A stretch of 64,000 nt of DNA, from contig CANLWB010000009.1 in the NCBI GenBank assembly GCA_947494695.1, forward strand, positions 62,001-126,000. Reading direction: 5' to 3'. The translations under genes were made by a program, and so were the position numbers. The DNA comes from an uncultured Flavobacteriaceae bacterium. GTDB taxonomy: Bacteria; Bacteroidota; Bacteroidia; Flavobacteriales; Flavobacteriaceae. The notes below the pieces were generated by a model. That model saw nothing but the letters and a program-made list of their open reading frames with translations, did not search any database and had not been told where the DNA came from. The first letter of the stretch is position 1, and every line of letters starts with the position of its first letter. Positions 48,212 to 57,662 of this stretch are shown here, piece after piece.

Positions 48212-49288
48212 CTATCCGAAAAATAAAACTGCCTGAATAGCATTCGTTAATAGAAACCCGCCAGGAAAGAGATATTTGCAGTGTTTCATTAATTTTTGAT
48301 TGTGTATTCTTTTATTATTCTTGATTAAAGAATACCCCAGTATTATAACAATAATGCTTATAAAAATACTCAGGTACCCCATAGTGATTAAAGACTCAAT
48401 AAAGGTACTGTAAGGTAAATTGGGTAATATATTGGAGGTGTGGAAATTAAAAGCCACCACAGTAAGCATAAGTGTGAAATTTGTTGTTAACTGATCTGAT
48501 AAATCCGGCATCCAGAACACAGACCAGGAAATGGAAATGATAAGGAAAAGAGGAAATATAAATTGCCATAAATAGTACCTGATTTTTCGCTTCGCTGTAA
48601 TTTCTAAATTGTATCTGGAAAACTCGATAGGTACTCCATCTGTACTTAAATGCGAATATTCTTTTGTACTTATATATTTCTGTTCTTTACCTACTAACCA
48701 ATCTTCCGGCATTTCTTTATTTATAGACATTGAAGTCTCGTTATTTTCTAAAAAAACAAGAGACTTATTATCATAAGAGAAAGCTTCCAATTGAATGGAA
48801 AAGCACTGTTCATCGAATGGAAATTTTTTAAAATCCATAAGTGTTGTAAAAACAGCATTAAACCGCTCATTATAAGTCACGTTACCATCTGGCCTGATAA
48901 TAAGCTGTTTATTAACTATATTTCGGTTACCTACAACATTGATAAACTCAAAAGCAGGGACCCATACCTCTTTGCCTATTTTTTCATCGGCCATCTGATT
49001 TTCATAAATAACAATGTCTTGTTTAGCATTATTTATGGTATCAAAGTTCCTTTCATCTAACCAAGTGGCTACAAAATAACCGTCTACGACATAGGTTTCA
49101 TGTAAGGTATTAATATCATATATTTTATTAATTTGGATTTTTGGGGTTATTTTTATGGGGGCTAAAGTGTCTAAATAATGTGCACCATTTTTTTGGCTAT
49201 TAGAAAGTAAAACCTCGGTATTATAATTTTTCGCAAACCCCGAAAAATTATAAAGTAAAATGACCATGCCTATATACATAAGTTTCAT
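48212..49288 (-). CDS. Pentameric ligand-gated ion channel (Cys-loop/ELIC/GLIC family)
   Basis: 358 residues. A signal peptide (about 1-19) is followed by the beta-sandwich ligand-binding domain: WLDER (76-80; the loop D W-x-D-x-R pattern), WVPAFEFIN (109-117), and the family-defining Pro-loop KFPFDEQCFSIQLEAFSY (155-172), lacking the animal disulphide as other bacterial members do. M1 is at about 238-260 with the conserved Pro246; M2 at about 265-287 (DQLTTNFTLMLTVVAF) forms the pore; M3 at 293-318; M4 at about 337-357. All parts needed for a functional channel are present. Ligand unknown; the family includes amine-gated (ELIC) and proton-gated (GLIC) members. Confidence 0.9.
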   Translation of the reverse strand: MKLMYIGMVILLYNFSGFAKNYNTEVLLSNSQKNGAHYLDTLAPIKITPKIQINKIYDINTLHETYVVDGYFVATWLDERNFDTINNAKQDIVIYENQMADEKIGKEVWVPAFEFINVVGNRNIVNKQLIIRPDGNVTYNERFNAVFTTLMDFKKFPFDEQCFSIQLEAFSYDNKSLVFLENNETSMSINKEMPEDWLVGKEQKYISTKEYSHLSTDGVPIEFSRYNLEITAKRKIRYYLWQFIFPLFLIISISWSVFWMPDLSDQLTTNFTLMLTVVAFNFHTSNILPNLPYSTFIESLITMGYLSIFISIIVIILGYSLIKNNKRIHNQKLMKHCKYLFPGGFLLTNAIQAVLFFG

Positions 49289-49327
49289 ACGTTTAACGAT
49301 TATTGGGTTATTGATTAAATCTTAACT

Positions 49328-51277
49328 TTATTGTTCGGTTACGATGATAAACTCAGATCTTCTATTAATCTCATGAGCTACTTTAGAACAGGGTATATCG
49401 TTAGCACAATTATTAATCAATCTGGATTCTCCATACCCCATGGCATCTTCTATTCGCGCTTCGGCTATCCCCTTTTTTATCAGGTAGTTTTTAGTGGATT
49501 TTGCTCTACGACGAGATAGTGATACGTTATAGGCATCAACACCTCTGGAATCGGTATGCGATTCAATTTTAATAACCATTTTAGGGTATTTACGCATTAA
49601 AGCTACAATGTTATCGAGTTCGAGCGCGGCATCATTTCTAATAGTTGATTTGTCAAAATCAAAATGAATATTTCTAATGTTTATTTTTGACGTATTTTTT
49701 TCTTCTACGATGAATTTATCCTGAAATTCCATGACTAATGGCACTTCAGTTTCACCGGTTTCAGAAGAGGTATAAACTTTTTTTTCTGCTTTCTTATAGT
49801 TTGACTTTTGAGCTGTTATGGTGTAGTTGTTATCACAAAAAACAATATGTTTATAGAAAAAATGGCCTTTTTCATTGGTTTTTATACTTGCAATTTCAGT
49901 ATTATTTTCACTAAAAAGGCTAACGGTAGCATGAGGTATCGATTTTCCTGTTATTGCATCCTTAACGTTCCCTTTTATGAGATGTTTACAGGGTTTTAAT
50001 GGTTCCCTTTTAAAAGCATAAATATCATCATCGCCCTTTCCCGATTTACGATTTGAACTCATAAAACCTGTATTGGTATGCTCATCAATAATAAAAGCAA
50101 AGTCATCCAGATTGCTATTAAGTGGTTTTCCCAGGTTTTGGGGTGTTGCAAAACGGTTATTAGTTATTTTACTTTCAAAAACATCCAAACTACCTAACCC
50201 TAAATGTCCATCTGAAGAAAAATACAAGGCTTTATCCGTGATGTAAGGAAACATTTCTCTTCCAAAGGTATTAATCGCCGGCCCCAAATTACGAGGGCTT
50301 GAATAGTGATCATTTTCTAAAATGTCGACCACAAAAATATCTGTACCCCCTATAGTCCCTGGCATATCGGACACGAAATACAATTGTTTTCCATCTTTAG
50401 ATACAGCGGGATGGCCTACGGAATAGTCTTTACTATTAAAAGGCAATTTTTTAATATGTCCCCAACGTGTTTGCTTGTGTTTTCCTTTAATTTCTGTGGC
50501 GCTGTAGAGTGTTAAATGATTTATCCCTTTAGCGTCACGAGTTAATTTCTTGTCATGATTATTTCTTGTAAAATACATGGTCTTTTTATCTGGAGAAAAG
50601 GATACGGTGGCCTCATGGTGTTTTGTGTTTATTATTTTTGAAAACGCTCCCATGGGAATCACATCCCATTGGTTTGATGTTATAGTCCCTTTATAAAGGT
50701 TTAGAAAAGATTGATTATTCCAATGATACGTCCTGGTATGATAATGCGATGATTTGTTGGCAGAAGCATAAATCAATTCTCCGTTATAGTACATCGCTCC
50801 AAAGTCTGAAAACGGGGTATTAATGGACAGGTTTTTAAGAACAAATTGTGGAGGTTGGTTTATAATTTGATCGAGCTTTTGTTGTTTTTGAGAAAACGTG
50901 TTGCCGCTATGATCTAAAGGATTAAATTTTTCGGTATATGTTTTCATCCATTTTTTTGCCCTATTATAAGCTCCAATACCTTTTAAAGTATGTGCGTATC
51001 TAAACAAATATGTGGCTTCGACCTCATCGGGATATAAGGTAACCAACCCATGGTACCAGCGATATGCATTTTCCATATCTACGTTAAAATAATAGGCATC
51101 TCCAGCTTTCTGAAACAATGCCTTAGACCGATCACCTGCATTAATCGAAGACTCATAGGCTTTGGCGGCATCTATATACCACATTTTAGCAAAGAGATTA
51201 TCTGCTTTTTCATATGCTTTTTGGGCATGTCCAAAACATGTTATCATAGCGAAACTTAATGTTATAAACTTGTTCAT
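49328..51277 (-). CDS. OmpA-family protein with TPR, PD40 propeller and carboxypeptidase-regulatory-like domain
   Basis: 649 residues. Signal peptide (1-18), TPR-like helices (about 20-120), a WD40/PD40 beta-propeller (about 150-410: SFSPDKKTMYFTRN, AVSKDGKQLYFVSD, YFSSDGHLGLGSLDVF), a CarboxypepD_reg-like domain (about 429-515: KGNVKDAITGKSIPHATVSL), and a C-terminal OmpA peptidoglycan-binding domain (FDFDKSTIRNDAALELD, ESHTDSRG). Such proteins partner PorP/SprF and giant T9SS adhesins in gliding and secretion gene sets. It lies 11 bp after the PorP/SprF gene, so co-transcribed. Confidence 0.92.
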   Translation of the reverse strand: MNKFITLSFAMITCFGHAQKAYEKADNLFAKMWYIDAAKAYESSINAGDRSKALFQKAGDAYYFNVDMENAYRWYHGLVTLYPDEVEATYLFRYAHTLKGIGAYNRAKKWMKTYTEKFNPLDHSGNTFSQKQQKLDQIINQPPQFVLKNLSINTPFSDFGAMYYNGELIYASANKSSHYHTRTYHWNNQSFLNLYKGTITSNQWDVIPMGAFSKIINTKHHEATVSFSPDKKTMYFTRNNHDKKLTRDAKGINHLTLYSATEIKGKHKQTRWGHIKKLPFNSKDYSVGHPAVSKDGKQLYFVSDMPGTIGGTDIFVVDILENDHYSSPRNLGPAINTFGREMFPYITDKALYFSSDGHLGLGSLDVFESKITNNRFATPQNLGKPLNSNLDDFAFIIDEHTNTGFMSSNRKSGKGDDDIYAFKREPLKPCKHLIKGNVKDAITGKSIPHATVSLFSENNTEIASIKTNEKGHFFYKHIVFCDNNYTITAQKSNYKKAEKKVYTSSETGETEVPLVMEFQDKFIVEEKNTSKINIRNIHFDFDKSTIRNDAALELDNIVALMRKYPKMVIKIESHTDSRGVDAYNVSLSRRRAKSTKNYLIKKGIAEARIEDAMGYGESRLINNCANDIPCSKVAHEINRRSEFIIVTEQ

Positions 51278-51288
51278 AATTACTGGGT

Positions 51289-52206
51289 TTAAAAGAATCT
51301 TGGTGATTTTAATTGTTTGGTTTTTGATGTCAATTCATAGCGCAGCAGGATCTCATGGCTTCCTGTTGTGAATTTTTGAATTTTAGAGGTCGTATAGTCA
51401 TAAGAATACCCTACAGTCAAACCAGGTGTTATTCTAAAACCAACCAAAGCACTCACAGCATCTTCCCATCTGTAAGACGCTCCTAAGGTGAGTTTCTCAT
51501 CAAACATAAAATTAGCCGACACATCTGTAGACAAAGGAGCGCCTTTAACAGATTTGATTAAACATGCAGGCTTAAACTTTATGGCTTTGCTTAGATCGAA
51601 TACCAAACCTCCTATTAAAAAAAAGTGCATGCGCTCTGAAGCCACTAATTGCTGAATGTCATCATAATGCCGGTCCTGGAAAAAATTGGGTACCGACAGC
51701 CCTATATAATGCTTTTCTCCATGTAAATATATACCGGCTCCCACAGTAGGTAGCAAGCGGTTGTTAATGTTTTGATTAAAAGCTTGATCTGGAAATTGCG
51801 TTTGCCCTTTTGTCCAATCAAGATTAAGGAACCGACCTCCTGCTTTGAGGCCAAAGGATAACTTATAACGATTTGAAGCTTTTACGGTATATGAAAAGTT
51901 TAAGTCCATATAGAACTCATCAGAAGGCCCTATCTCATCATTAATTATCGATACGCCCATTCCCGTATTCTTACCAATAGGCGTATCTAATCCAAAAGTC
52001 TGGGTCTTAGGTGCCCCTTCGATGGCGATCCATTGTGAACGGTGAATTCCTGTAAAGGTTAAATGCCCTCTGGATCCGGAATAAGCGGGATTAATACCCA
52101 TTGTATTATACATGTATTGCGTAAATTGAGGGTCTTGTTGTGCCATAGTATGCTGTGTAATACACACAACTATGAGCCATAATATCTTTATTATAGAATT
52201 ATTCAT
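51289..52206 (-). CDS. PorP/SprF-family T9SS outer-membrane protein
   Basis: 305 residues, signal peptide about 1-22 (ending TMAQ). The mature start QDPQFTQYMYNTMGINPAYSGSRG is the hallmark of PorP/SprF. The rest is beta-barrel-like with alternating hydrophobics. Members of this family attach or translocate particular T9SS type-B cargo proteins. Here the likely cargo is the adhesin encoded 30 bp upstream (52237-55518). Confidence 0.95.
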   Translation of the reverse strand: MNNSIIKILWLIVVCITQHTMAQQDPQFTQYMYNTMGINPAYSGSRGHLTFTGIHRSQWIAIEGAPKTQTFGLDTPIGKNTGMGVSIINDEIGPSDEFYMDLNFSYTVKASNRYKLSFGLKAGGRFLNLDWTKGQTQFPDQAFNQNINNRLLPTVGAGIYLHGEKHYIGLSVPNFFQDRHYDDIQQLVASERMHFFLIGGLVFDLSKAIKFKPACLIKSVKGAPLSTDVSANFMFDEKLTLGASYRWEDAVSALVGFRITPGLTVGYSYDYTTSKIQKFTTGSHEILLRYELTSKTKQLKSPRFF

Positions 52207-52236
52207 ATTTCTGTTTTTTTATTTGTCTTCCTTATT

Positions 52237-55200
52237 TTATCTGTTGAGATATAGCCATCCTACTTTTGCTTTAGATCCATTTCCCGGATCCAGGATGTAA
52301 TAATAAGTGCCTACTGGAAGGTTATTATTTTTGGCAAAGACGCCTTTACTGTTAGACGTACCATCCCAGGTATTGTCATACGGTGTTTTTTGATACACTA
52401 AAGTGCCCCAGCGGTTGTAGATTGTGAGTTTATTACTCGGATATTTTAAAATACCTGAGACATAGAAAAAATCGTTAGTCCCATCACCATTTGGTGAGAA
52501 CATGTTATAAATTTTCAGACATTCTGTATTAATCAATTGAAAAGTCCCTATTGTATAACAATTTGTCTTGTTATTTTCAACCCTGACATACATAGTTTGT
52601 AGATTAATAGTATTCCTATAGGGCGAAATTATAAGGCTTGTACCCGTAGTAGCATCCTCAATATTGTCATAATAAGATACGGTAAACATATCGGGATTTT
52701 GATTTCCCAAAATCGTCGGTGTTTGCGTGCTGAGATCAAACATTGCCGCCTCATTAACAAGGCATTCTTCAAGGTTTATAGGTGGGGTTATTTCTGGAAC
52801 ATCATGAACGACCAACTGAAAATCTCCGATACTAAAACAATTCGATTCGATATTTTCATATCTCAAATACATTGTTTTTGTGCGACTGGCTTCATAAGGT
52901 TCTAAACCATTTAATGCATTCACATTATTTTCCGCATCATCTTCGGTATTGTAGTAATCCACCCGAAATGTTGTATTTTGATTTCCTATAATATGAATAG
53001 TTTGTTCCTCCAGGTTAAAGCTTGCTGCTCCATTAATGCGGCATGCTTCAAGGTCTATAGGAGGGGTCATTTCTGGAACATTATTAACAATCAACTGAAA
53101 ATCTCCGATACTAAAACAATTCGATTCGATATTTTCATATCTCAAATACATTGTTTTTGTGCGACTGGCTTCATAAGGTTCTAAACCATTTAATGCATTG
53201 ACATTATTTTCCGCATCATCTTCGGTATTGTAGTAATCCACCCGAAATGTTGTATTTTGATTTCCTATAATATGAATAGTTTGTTCCTCCAGGTTAAAGC
53301 TTGCTGTTCCATTAATGCGGCATGCTTCAAGGTCTATAGGAGGGGTCATTTCTGGAACATTATTAACAATCAACTGAAAATCTCCGATACTAAAACAATT
53401 CGATTCGATATTTTCATATCTCAAATACATTGTTTTTGTGCGACTGGCTTCATAAGGTTCTAAACCATTTAATGCATTGACATTATTTTCCGCATCATCT
53501 TTGGTATTGTAGTAATCCACCCGAAATGTTGTATTTTGATTTCCTATAATATGAATAGTTTGCTCCTCCAGGTTAAAGCTTGCTGTTCCATTAATGCGGC
53601 ATGCTTCAAGGTCTATAGGAGGGGTCATTTCTGGAACATTATTAACAATCAAACTGAAATCAACACTAGAACCACATATAACATCTCTTTGAGAAATACA
53701 ATATCCGGGAACACGAATCCTTTGTGTATTATACAACCCTCCTGTTGATGCAGTAAATCCCCAATGAACTAAAGGGTTTTTATTAAAAATCTCTTCTACA
53801 ATATCTATCGTATCCTCAACAACGCTTTCACCATCCAATTCCACTATGAGCTTTTTTGATGCAGCTGTCCAACGGAAATTAACTTTATGCCACTTACCAT
53901 CCTCGATATTGGGAATTTCACTATAATGAGTAAATTCACGGTGTGCTTCTATATTTTCTGTCTTACCATTTGCTATTACAGCCACATGATCTACTGAAGT
54001 TGGATCGGTAATATTATAAAACGTGTCAAACTCCACGGCTAAAGAGGGAGCAATACCCTCATATCCAATACCTCCACCAGAGGAACCCGCATTGACACCT
54101 AATGGCTGTAATACAAACGCAATGCCATCTGCTCCTAAGAAATCCTTATTACCAAAATACATTTCGCTTTCAATATAAAAATCCCCCGTTAAATCCAGTT
54201 CCATTTTGGCCCATGCACTTCCGTTTTTCCCCGGGAGATCTGAAGTTAATTGAACGGTATTAGTTTCATCTATTATTTTAGCTTCATTATTTAGCTGAAA
54301 ATCGTCTGTACTAAACGCTTTACAGACCAATGATGAACCTACAGACTTAACCGTAATCGTTTGTGAATGTGATATATATGTGTTTGGCAATCCACCACTA
54401 ATTTCAGTTCCATCCTCATTAAAAAAGATAACCTCCAGATCAATTTGCCCATTCTCGATAGTTTCTAAAACCCCTGAAGTATCAAAAGATGCAACACCCC
54501 CACCAATATCGCATGAATAGATATGATTGGGTTGTCCTAAATCAATATCAAAAAATGGTATAATTAATACAGCTTCGTCGTCTTCCTTAGGTACAAAATC
54601 ATAATTATTCGGATTAGAATCAACATCATCCTTATTTGAATTAATAACCTGAGCACCCAGAGCATAATACTCCCCTTCATTCAATGTACTAATAATTCTC
54701 ATTGTAAATGACACTATTTTAGAAGTAAAAGGCTGAATATCGTTAAATTGAACATCATTATTTGGAGCTGATGGCGTGCTACCATTAATAGAAACTAGTT
54801 CCCATGCTGTAGAAAAAAGACTCATTTGAATTGTTGCGATATCCACAGGACTATTACCGCTATTCTTAACTTCAAGTTCAAACTGAAATTCATCTCCGAT
54901 ATCTGGAAATTTGCAATCAGAGATTAATTTTAAATCTATACTTAAATCATAAATAGGTAATTCTAATGCAGCTTCAACTGGAAAGTCGCAGTTCGCTGGT
55001 TCCCCAATTTCAGCTATTTCACCTGTAATATTGTATTCATTGGGATCTCCTGTCGGGAAGTTAAGTACAGCGTTAAAGATAAATTCTTTAAAATCATCCC
55101 TAAAATCCATACGTATATCATTCCAGGTAATCTTGGTATGATCTTCGTTTACTATAAACGTATCATCGTCAGGATCTAATATAAGATCTAATCCCGGTGG

Positions 55201-55518
55201 AATGTTCACAACGATATCGATCCCTTCTATATCATCAATTTCAGTGATTTTTGACACTACAATGCTAAACTCATAGGCATCTCCCACATAATAGCCCTCT
55301 ATTTCGCCAGGTTCTTCGATAAACATCTCCAGGCATGGAGCCAATAGATCTCTGTTTTGCTCATGGTGTTCAAACACATGCTCTGTTTTAGGTAAAATAG
55401 CCGGAATTGTATCATGATTTGAGGCATAAAAACTATTGAAAAAAGTGGCATTAAATTCATTTATAGGAAGCAAAACAGTAGCGATCCAAGCGGTTATATA
55501 TATGTATAAAATTTTCAT
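52237..55518 (-). CDS. T9SS type-B secreted adhesin with L-type lectin domain and tandem repeats
   Basis: 1093 residues from the ATG at 55518, which gives a signal peptide (MKILYIYITAWIATVLL...); an upstream in-frame ATG at 55575 would put 19 extra residues before it and overlap the previous gene. N-terminal half: CARDB/DUF11-like beta domains. At about 404-601 a legume/L-type lectin domain (ADGIAFVLQP, GGIGYEG, AVEFDTFYN, HWGFTASTGG). Then three nearly identical 93-residue repeats (about 623-902), a fourth diverged repeat, and a type-B (CHU_C) sorting domain with MFSPNGDGTNDFF and the gliding-motility style ending. It is predicted to be a surface-exposed glycan-binding adhesin. Confidence 0.9.
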   Translation of the reverse strand: MKILYIYITAWIATVLLPINEFNATFFNSFYASNHDTIPAILPKTEHVFEHHEQNRDLLAPCLEMFIEEPGEIEGYYVGDAYEFSIVVSKITEIDDIEGIDIVVNIPPGLDLILDPDDDTFIVNEDHTKITWNDIRMDFRDDFKEFIFNAVLNFPTGDPNEYNITGEIAEIGEPANCDFPVEAALELPIYDLSIDLKLISDCKFPDIGDEFQFELEVKNSGNSPVDIATIQMSLFSTAWELVSINGSTPSAPNNDVQFNDIQPFTSKIVSFTMRIISTLNEGEYYALGAQVINSNKDDVDSNPNNYDFVPKEDDEAVLIIPFFDIDLGQPNHIYSCDIGGGVASFDTSGVLETIENGQIDLEVIFFNEDGTEISGGLPNTYISHSQTITVKSVGSSLVCKAFSTDDFQLNNEAKIIDETNTVQLTSDLPGKNGSAWAKMELDLTGDFYIESEMYFGNKDFLGADGIAFVLQPLGVNAGSSGGGIGYEGIAPSLAVEFDTFYNITDPTSVDHVAVIANGKTENIEAHREFTHYSEIPNIEDGKWHKVNFRWTAASKKLIVELDGESVVEDTIDIVEEIFNKNPLVHWGFTASTGGLYNTQRIRVPGYCISQRDVICGSSVDFSLIVNNVPEMTPPIDLEACRINGTASFNLEEQTIHIIGNQNTTFRVDYYNTKDDAENNVNALNGLEPYEASRTKTMYLRYENIESNCFSIGDFQLIVNNVPEMTPPIDLEACRINGTASFNLEEQTIHIIGNQNTTFRVDYYNTEDDAENNVNALNGLEPYEASRTKTMYLRYENIESNCFSIGDFQLIVNNVPEMTPPIDLEACRINGAASFNLEEQTIHIIGNQNTTFRVDYYNTEDDAENNVNALNGLEPYEASRTKTMYLRYENIESNCFSIGDFQLVVHDVPEITPPINLEECLVNEAAMFDLSTQTPTILGNQNPDMFTVSYYDNIEDATTGTSLIISPYRNTINLQTMYVRVENNKTNCYTIGTFQLINTECLKIYNMFSPNGDGTNDFFYVSGILKYPSNKLTIYNRWGTLVYQKTPYDNTWDGTSNSKGVFAKNNNLPVGTYYYILDPGNGSKAKVGWLYLNR
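52813..53649 (-). repeat. Three tandem 279-bp coding repeats
   Basis: Units at 52813-53091, 53092-53370 and 53371-53649 differ by only a few bases (for example GCTCC/GTTCC and TCTTCGG/TCTTTGG). Each encodes 93 residues (NNVPEMTPPIDLEACRING... to FSIGDFQL). A fourth, clearly diverged unit lies downstream in the gene. Near identity at the DNA level, including silent sites, points to recent expansion or gene conversion; copy number may vary between strains. Confidence 0.93.
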
Positions 55519-55525
55519 GATTATT

Positions 55526-56824
55526 TTAAGATTTATGTTTTGTAGTAAGTGCTTCGTAGCACTCAAAAAGGTCATTGACCAATTGAATTAGAAAAGGCGG
55601 TTTCATATCATGCCGTACAACAATCCGCATCACCGTAATATCCATTTGGCCGGAAAGTTTATAATATGGAAGCATCCATTTTTTTTCTCGTAATCGTGCT
55701 GTAAATGCACTAATATCAACGCGTATTGTGTCTTTGAATCGAAATACGACAACCGGTATTTTACCATCGGAAAGCATCTCGAACACGTCATGGTTCGTTA
55801 GTAATTTGGATAAGAGTCTTGCGTTTTCTATGCACTGTTTGATGGCTTTTTGATACCCTTCAAAACCATAATGAAGAAAGTTGAAATATTGGGCGATGAC
55901 TAACGAGGACGATCTGGAAAAATTTATCGTAAATGATTCTGAAATCCCACATAGATAGTTAGACTTGACACGCAATTCGCGATGAAAGTAACGCTTATGT
56001 CTAAACAGTATCCATCCCAAACCAGGATAAACCAATCCGAATTTATGTCCCGACAGATTTATCGATCGTACCAGGGGACATTCAAAATCCCATGAGCCAA
56101 ATACAGATGCCTCTAAAAAAGGCGCGACAAAACCTCCTATAGCGGCATCAACATGGATTCCTACATCCCAATTATTTTTTTGATTAACCGCCTCTAATCT
56201 TTTATTTAATGCACCTATTGGATCACTAGTTCCTAATTGTGTACATCCCAAAACGGCTACAATACTTATGGAATTCTGATCTATGTTTTCAATAACACGA
56301 TCCATCGGATATGTATTAGGGGCCTCCAATGCAATTTCTCGAATTTCGATGTCCAAATACTTCGAAAACTTATACCAGCATAAATGAGCATTACTACAAA
56401 ATACGATGTTTGGTTTTCCATGAATTCTCTTTTTTTTCCACGCCCATTTTGCTGCCAGGATGGCTAAAAAAATAGACTCCGATGAACCAGCCGTGGAGCT
56501 ACCAAATACGTCATCGCGGTCTGGAGCATGTAAAAAATGAGCAATCGTTTTAATCATATTGTTATGAATCTCTGTTGTTTTTGGATATTCATTTTGATTC
56601 ACCATATTTACTCCCATAGATTGATGAATTAATACTTCTGTTTCAGGAAGCATTTGTATGGTGGTATAACTGCCTAAATCATGGCTCTTTAAGCCATCTT
56701 CTTCCAAGTCCTTCTGGATCTTTTTTAAGGCATCATATGCAGACATCCCTTTTTGAAGCAGGTTATCATCTATGGTTTTAGAAAATGTATGGTTGTTACT
56801 ATCCGACATGGCAGGTTGTTGCAT
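55526..56824 (-). CDS. PLP-dependent group II decarboxylase, glutamate-decarboxylase-like
   Basis: 432 residues. Features of the GAD/aromatic-decarboxylase fold: GSSTAGSSESIFLA (108-121, phosphate binding), NAHLCWYK with the ring-stacking His147, HVDAAIGGF with Asp226 that binds the PLP nitrogen, and INLSGHKFGLVYPGLGW with the Schiff-base Lys261. The C-terminus (WMLPYYKLSGQMDITVMRIVVRHD) resembles bacterial GadB rather than tyrosine or DOPA enzymes. The likely reaction is glutamate to GABA plus CO2, but substrate choice is not certain. It is slightly short for GadB (about 465). It follows the porin gene by 34 bp and precedes the adhesin start by 7 bp. Confidence 0.82.
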   Translation of the reverse strand: MQQPAMSDSNNHTFSKTIDDNLLQKGMSAYDALKKIQKDLEEDGLKSHDLGSYTTIQMLPETEVLIHQSMGVNMVNQNEYPKTTEIHNNMIKTIAHFLHAPDRDDVFGSSTAGSSESIFLAILAAKWAWKKKRIHGKPNIVFCSNAHLCWYKFSKYLDIEIREIALEAPNTYPMDRVIENIDQNSISIVAVLGCTQLGTSDPIGALNKRLEAVNQKNNWDVGIHVDAAIGGFVAPFLEASVFGSWDFECPLVRSINLSGHKFGLVYPGLGWILFRHKRYFHRELRVKSNYLCGISESFTINFSRSSSLVIAQYFNFLHYGFEGYQKAIKQCIENARLLSKLLTNHDVFEMLSDGKIPVVVFRFKDTIRVDISAFTARLREKKWMLPYYKLSGQMDITVMRIVVRHDMKPPFLIQLVNDLFECYEALTTKHKS

Positions 56825-56858
56825 TAAGAATTAATCACGGTGGCACTTTTATTATGCA

Positions 56859-57662
56859 TTATTTTAACATGAAGTTTACTCCCGTCTGAACGTGAATTGT
56901 ATTTTGCTGGATAAGCTGTGTCGCACTTAAAAAGATGTTAATTGCTGTATAAGTAGACTCAAATGATGCCGAAGCACCAAGGTTAAGATGACGTAATCCT
57001 GTAGTTTCTTTAATATCATTACATCTATGTCCTAAAGAACCGGTTACGCTAATGCCATTGTTTTTCCAGCTATACAATTCCTTTTCCAGAGCAAGAGCGG
57101 TATAGAACGCACCCGAATCACTAACAAATACAGAAACATTGGGACGTAATAAAGTCGTGGGACATACCATAGTTGCGAATGCTTCTCCGAAATTAGAATT
57201 TTCGATACCTTCTATAGTTGGTGCATAGTAATAGGCGCCACCTAATGAGATATTAATATGCTTGGAAATAGGATAATTGTAACGAAGCGTAGGAGATATT
57301 TCTAAATCATTGGTATCATAATTTACTCCGAAACTACTAAAGAGGTTTAATGACAACCCACTGTCACCAAATGTATAATTGGTGCTGGGCTGGATAGCCG
57401 GGTAATTGTATACAACATCTCTCCAAATATAATTAGTTGTAGCTAACACTTCGAAATTCATATTATGTTTCGCAATGGGATTGGAGCCTGCCTCTTTTTT
57501 AGATTGCAGCTTGAGTTTTTCCAGTTCTTCTACAGTATAAAAATGGTGGAAGTACTCCATTAACTGCTGTTTCTTAATTAAACGATCTATGTTCTGTGCC
57601 GTTACCACATTAGATAGCGTATAAAATATGATGAAACCTAATAGTCTAAGTTCTCTTTTCAT
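56859..57662 (-). CDS. Outer-membrane beta-barrel protein, TorF-like putative porin
   Basis: 267 residues with a signal peptide (about 1-22, ending VVTAQ). After a helical segment (LEKLKLQSKKEAG) come repeated amphipathic strands with aromatic ends (NFEVLATTNYIWRDVVYNYPAIQPS, LEISPTLRYNYPIS, HINISLGGAYYYAP, TYTAINIFLSATQL), and it finishes VQTGVNFMLK. The opening strand pattern 'TTNYIWRDV' matches TorF-type porins. It may let the substrate or product of the adjacent decarboxylase cross the outer membrane (inference). Confidence 0.7.
   Translation of the reverse strand: MKRELRLLGFIIFYTLSNVVTAQNIDRLIKKQQLMEYFHHFYTVEELEKLKLQSKKEAGSNPIAKHNMNFEVLATTNYIWRDVVYNYPAIQPSTNYTFGDSGLSLNLFSSFGVNYDTNDLEISPTLRYNYPISKHINISLGGAYYYAPTIEGIENSNFGEAFATMVCPTTLLRPNVSVFVSDSGAFYTALALEKELYSWKNNGISVTGSLGHRCNDIKETTGLRHLNLGASASFESTYTAINIFLSATQLIQQNTIHVQTGVNFMLK

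Noticed and set aside
52699-53748. Plus-strand open frames repeated every 279 bp within the adhesin gene
   Set aside because: They are antisense shadows of the tandem repeats; the minus-strand frame has signal peptide, lectin domain and sorting domain.
55519-55575. Longer N-terminus of the adhesin (start at 55575)
   Set aside because: It would overlap the decarboxylase gene and place 19 residues before a good signal peptide starting at 55518.
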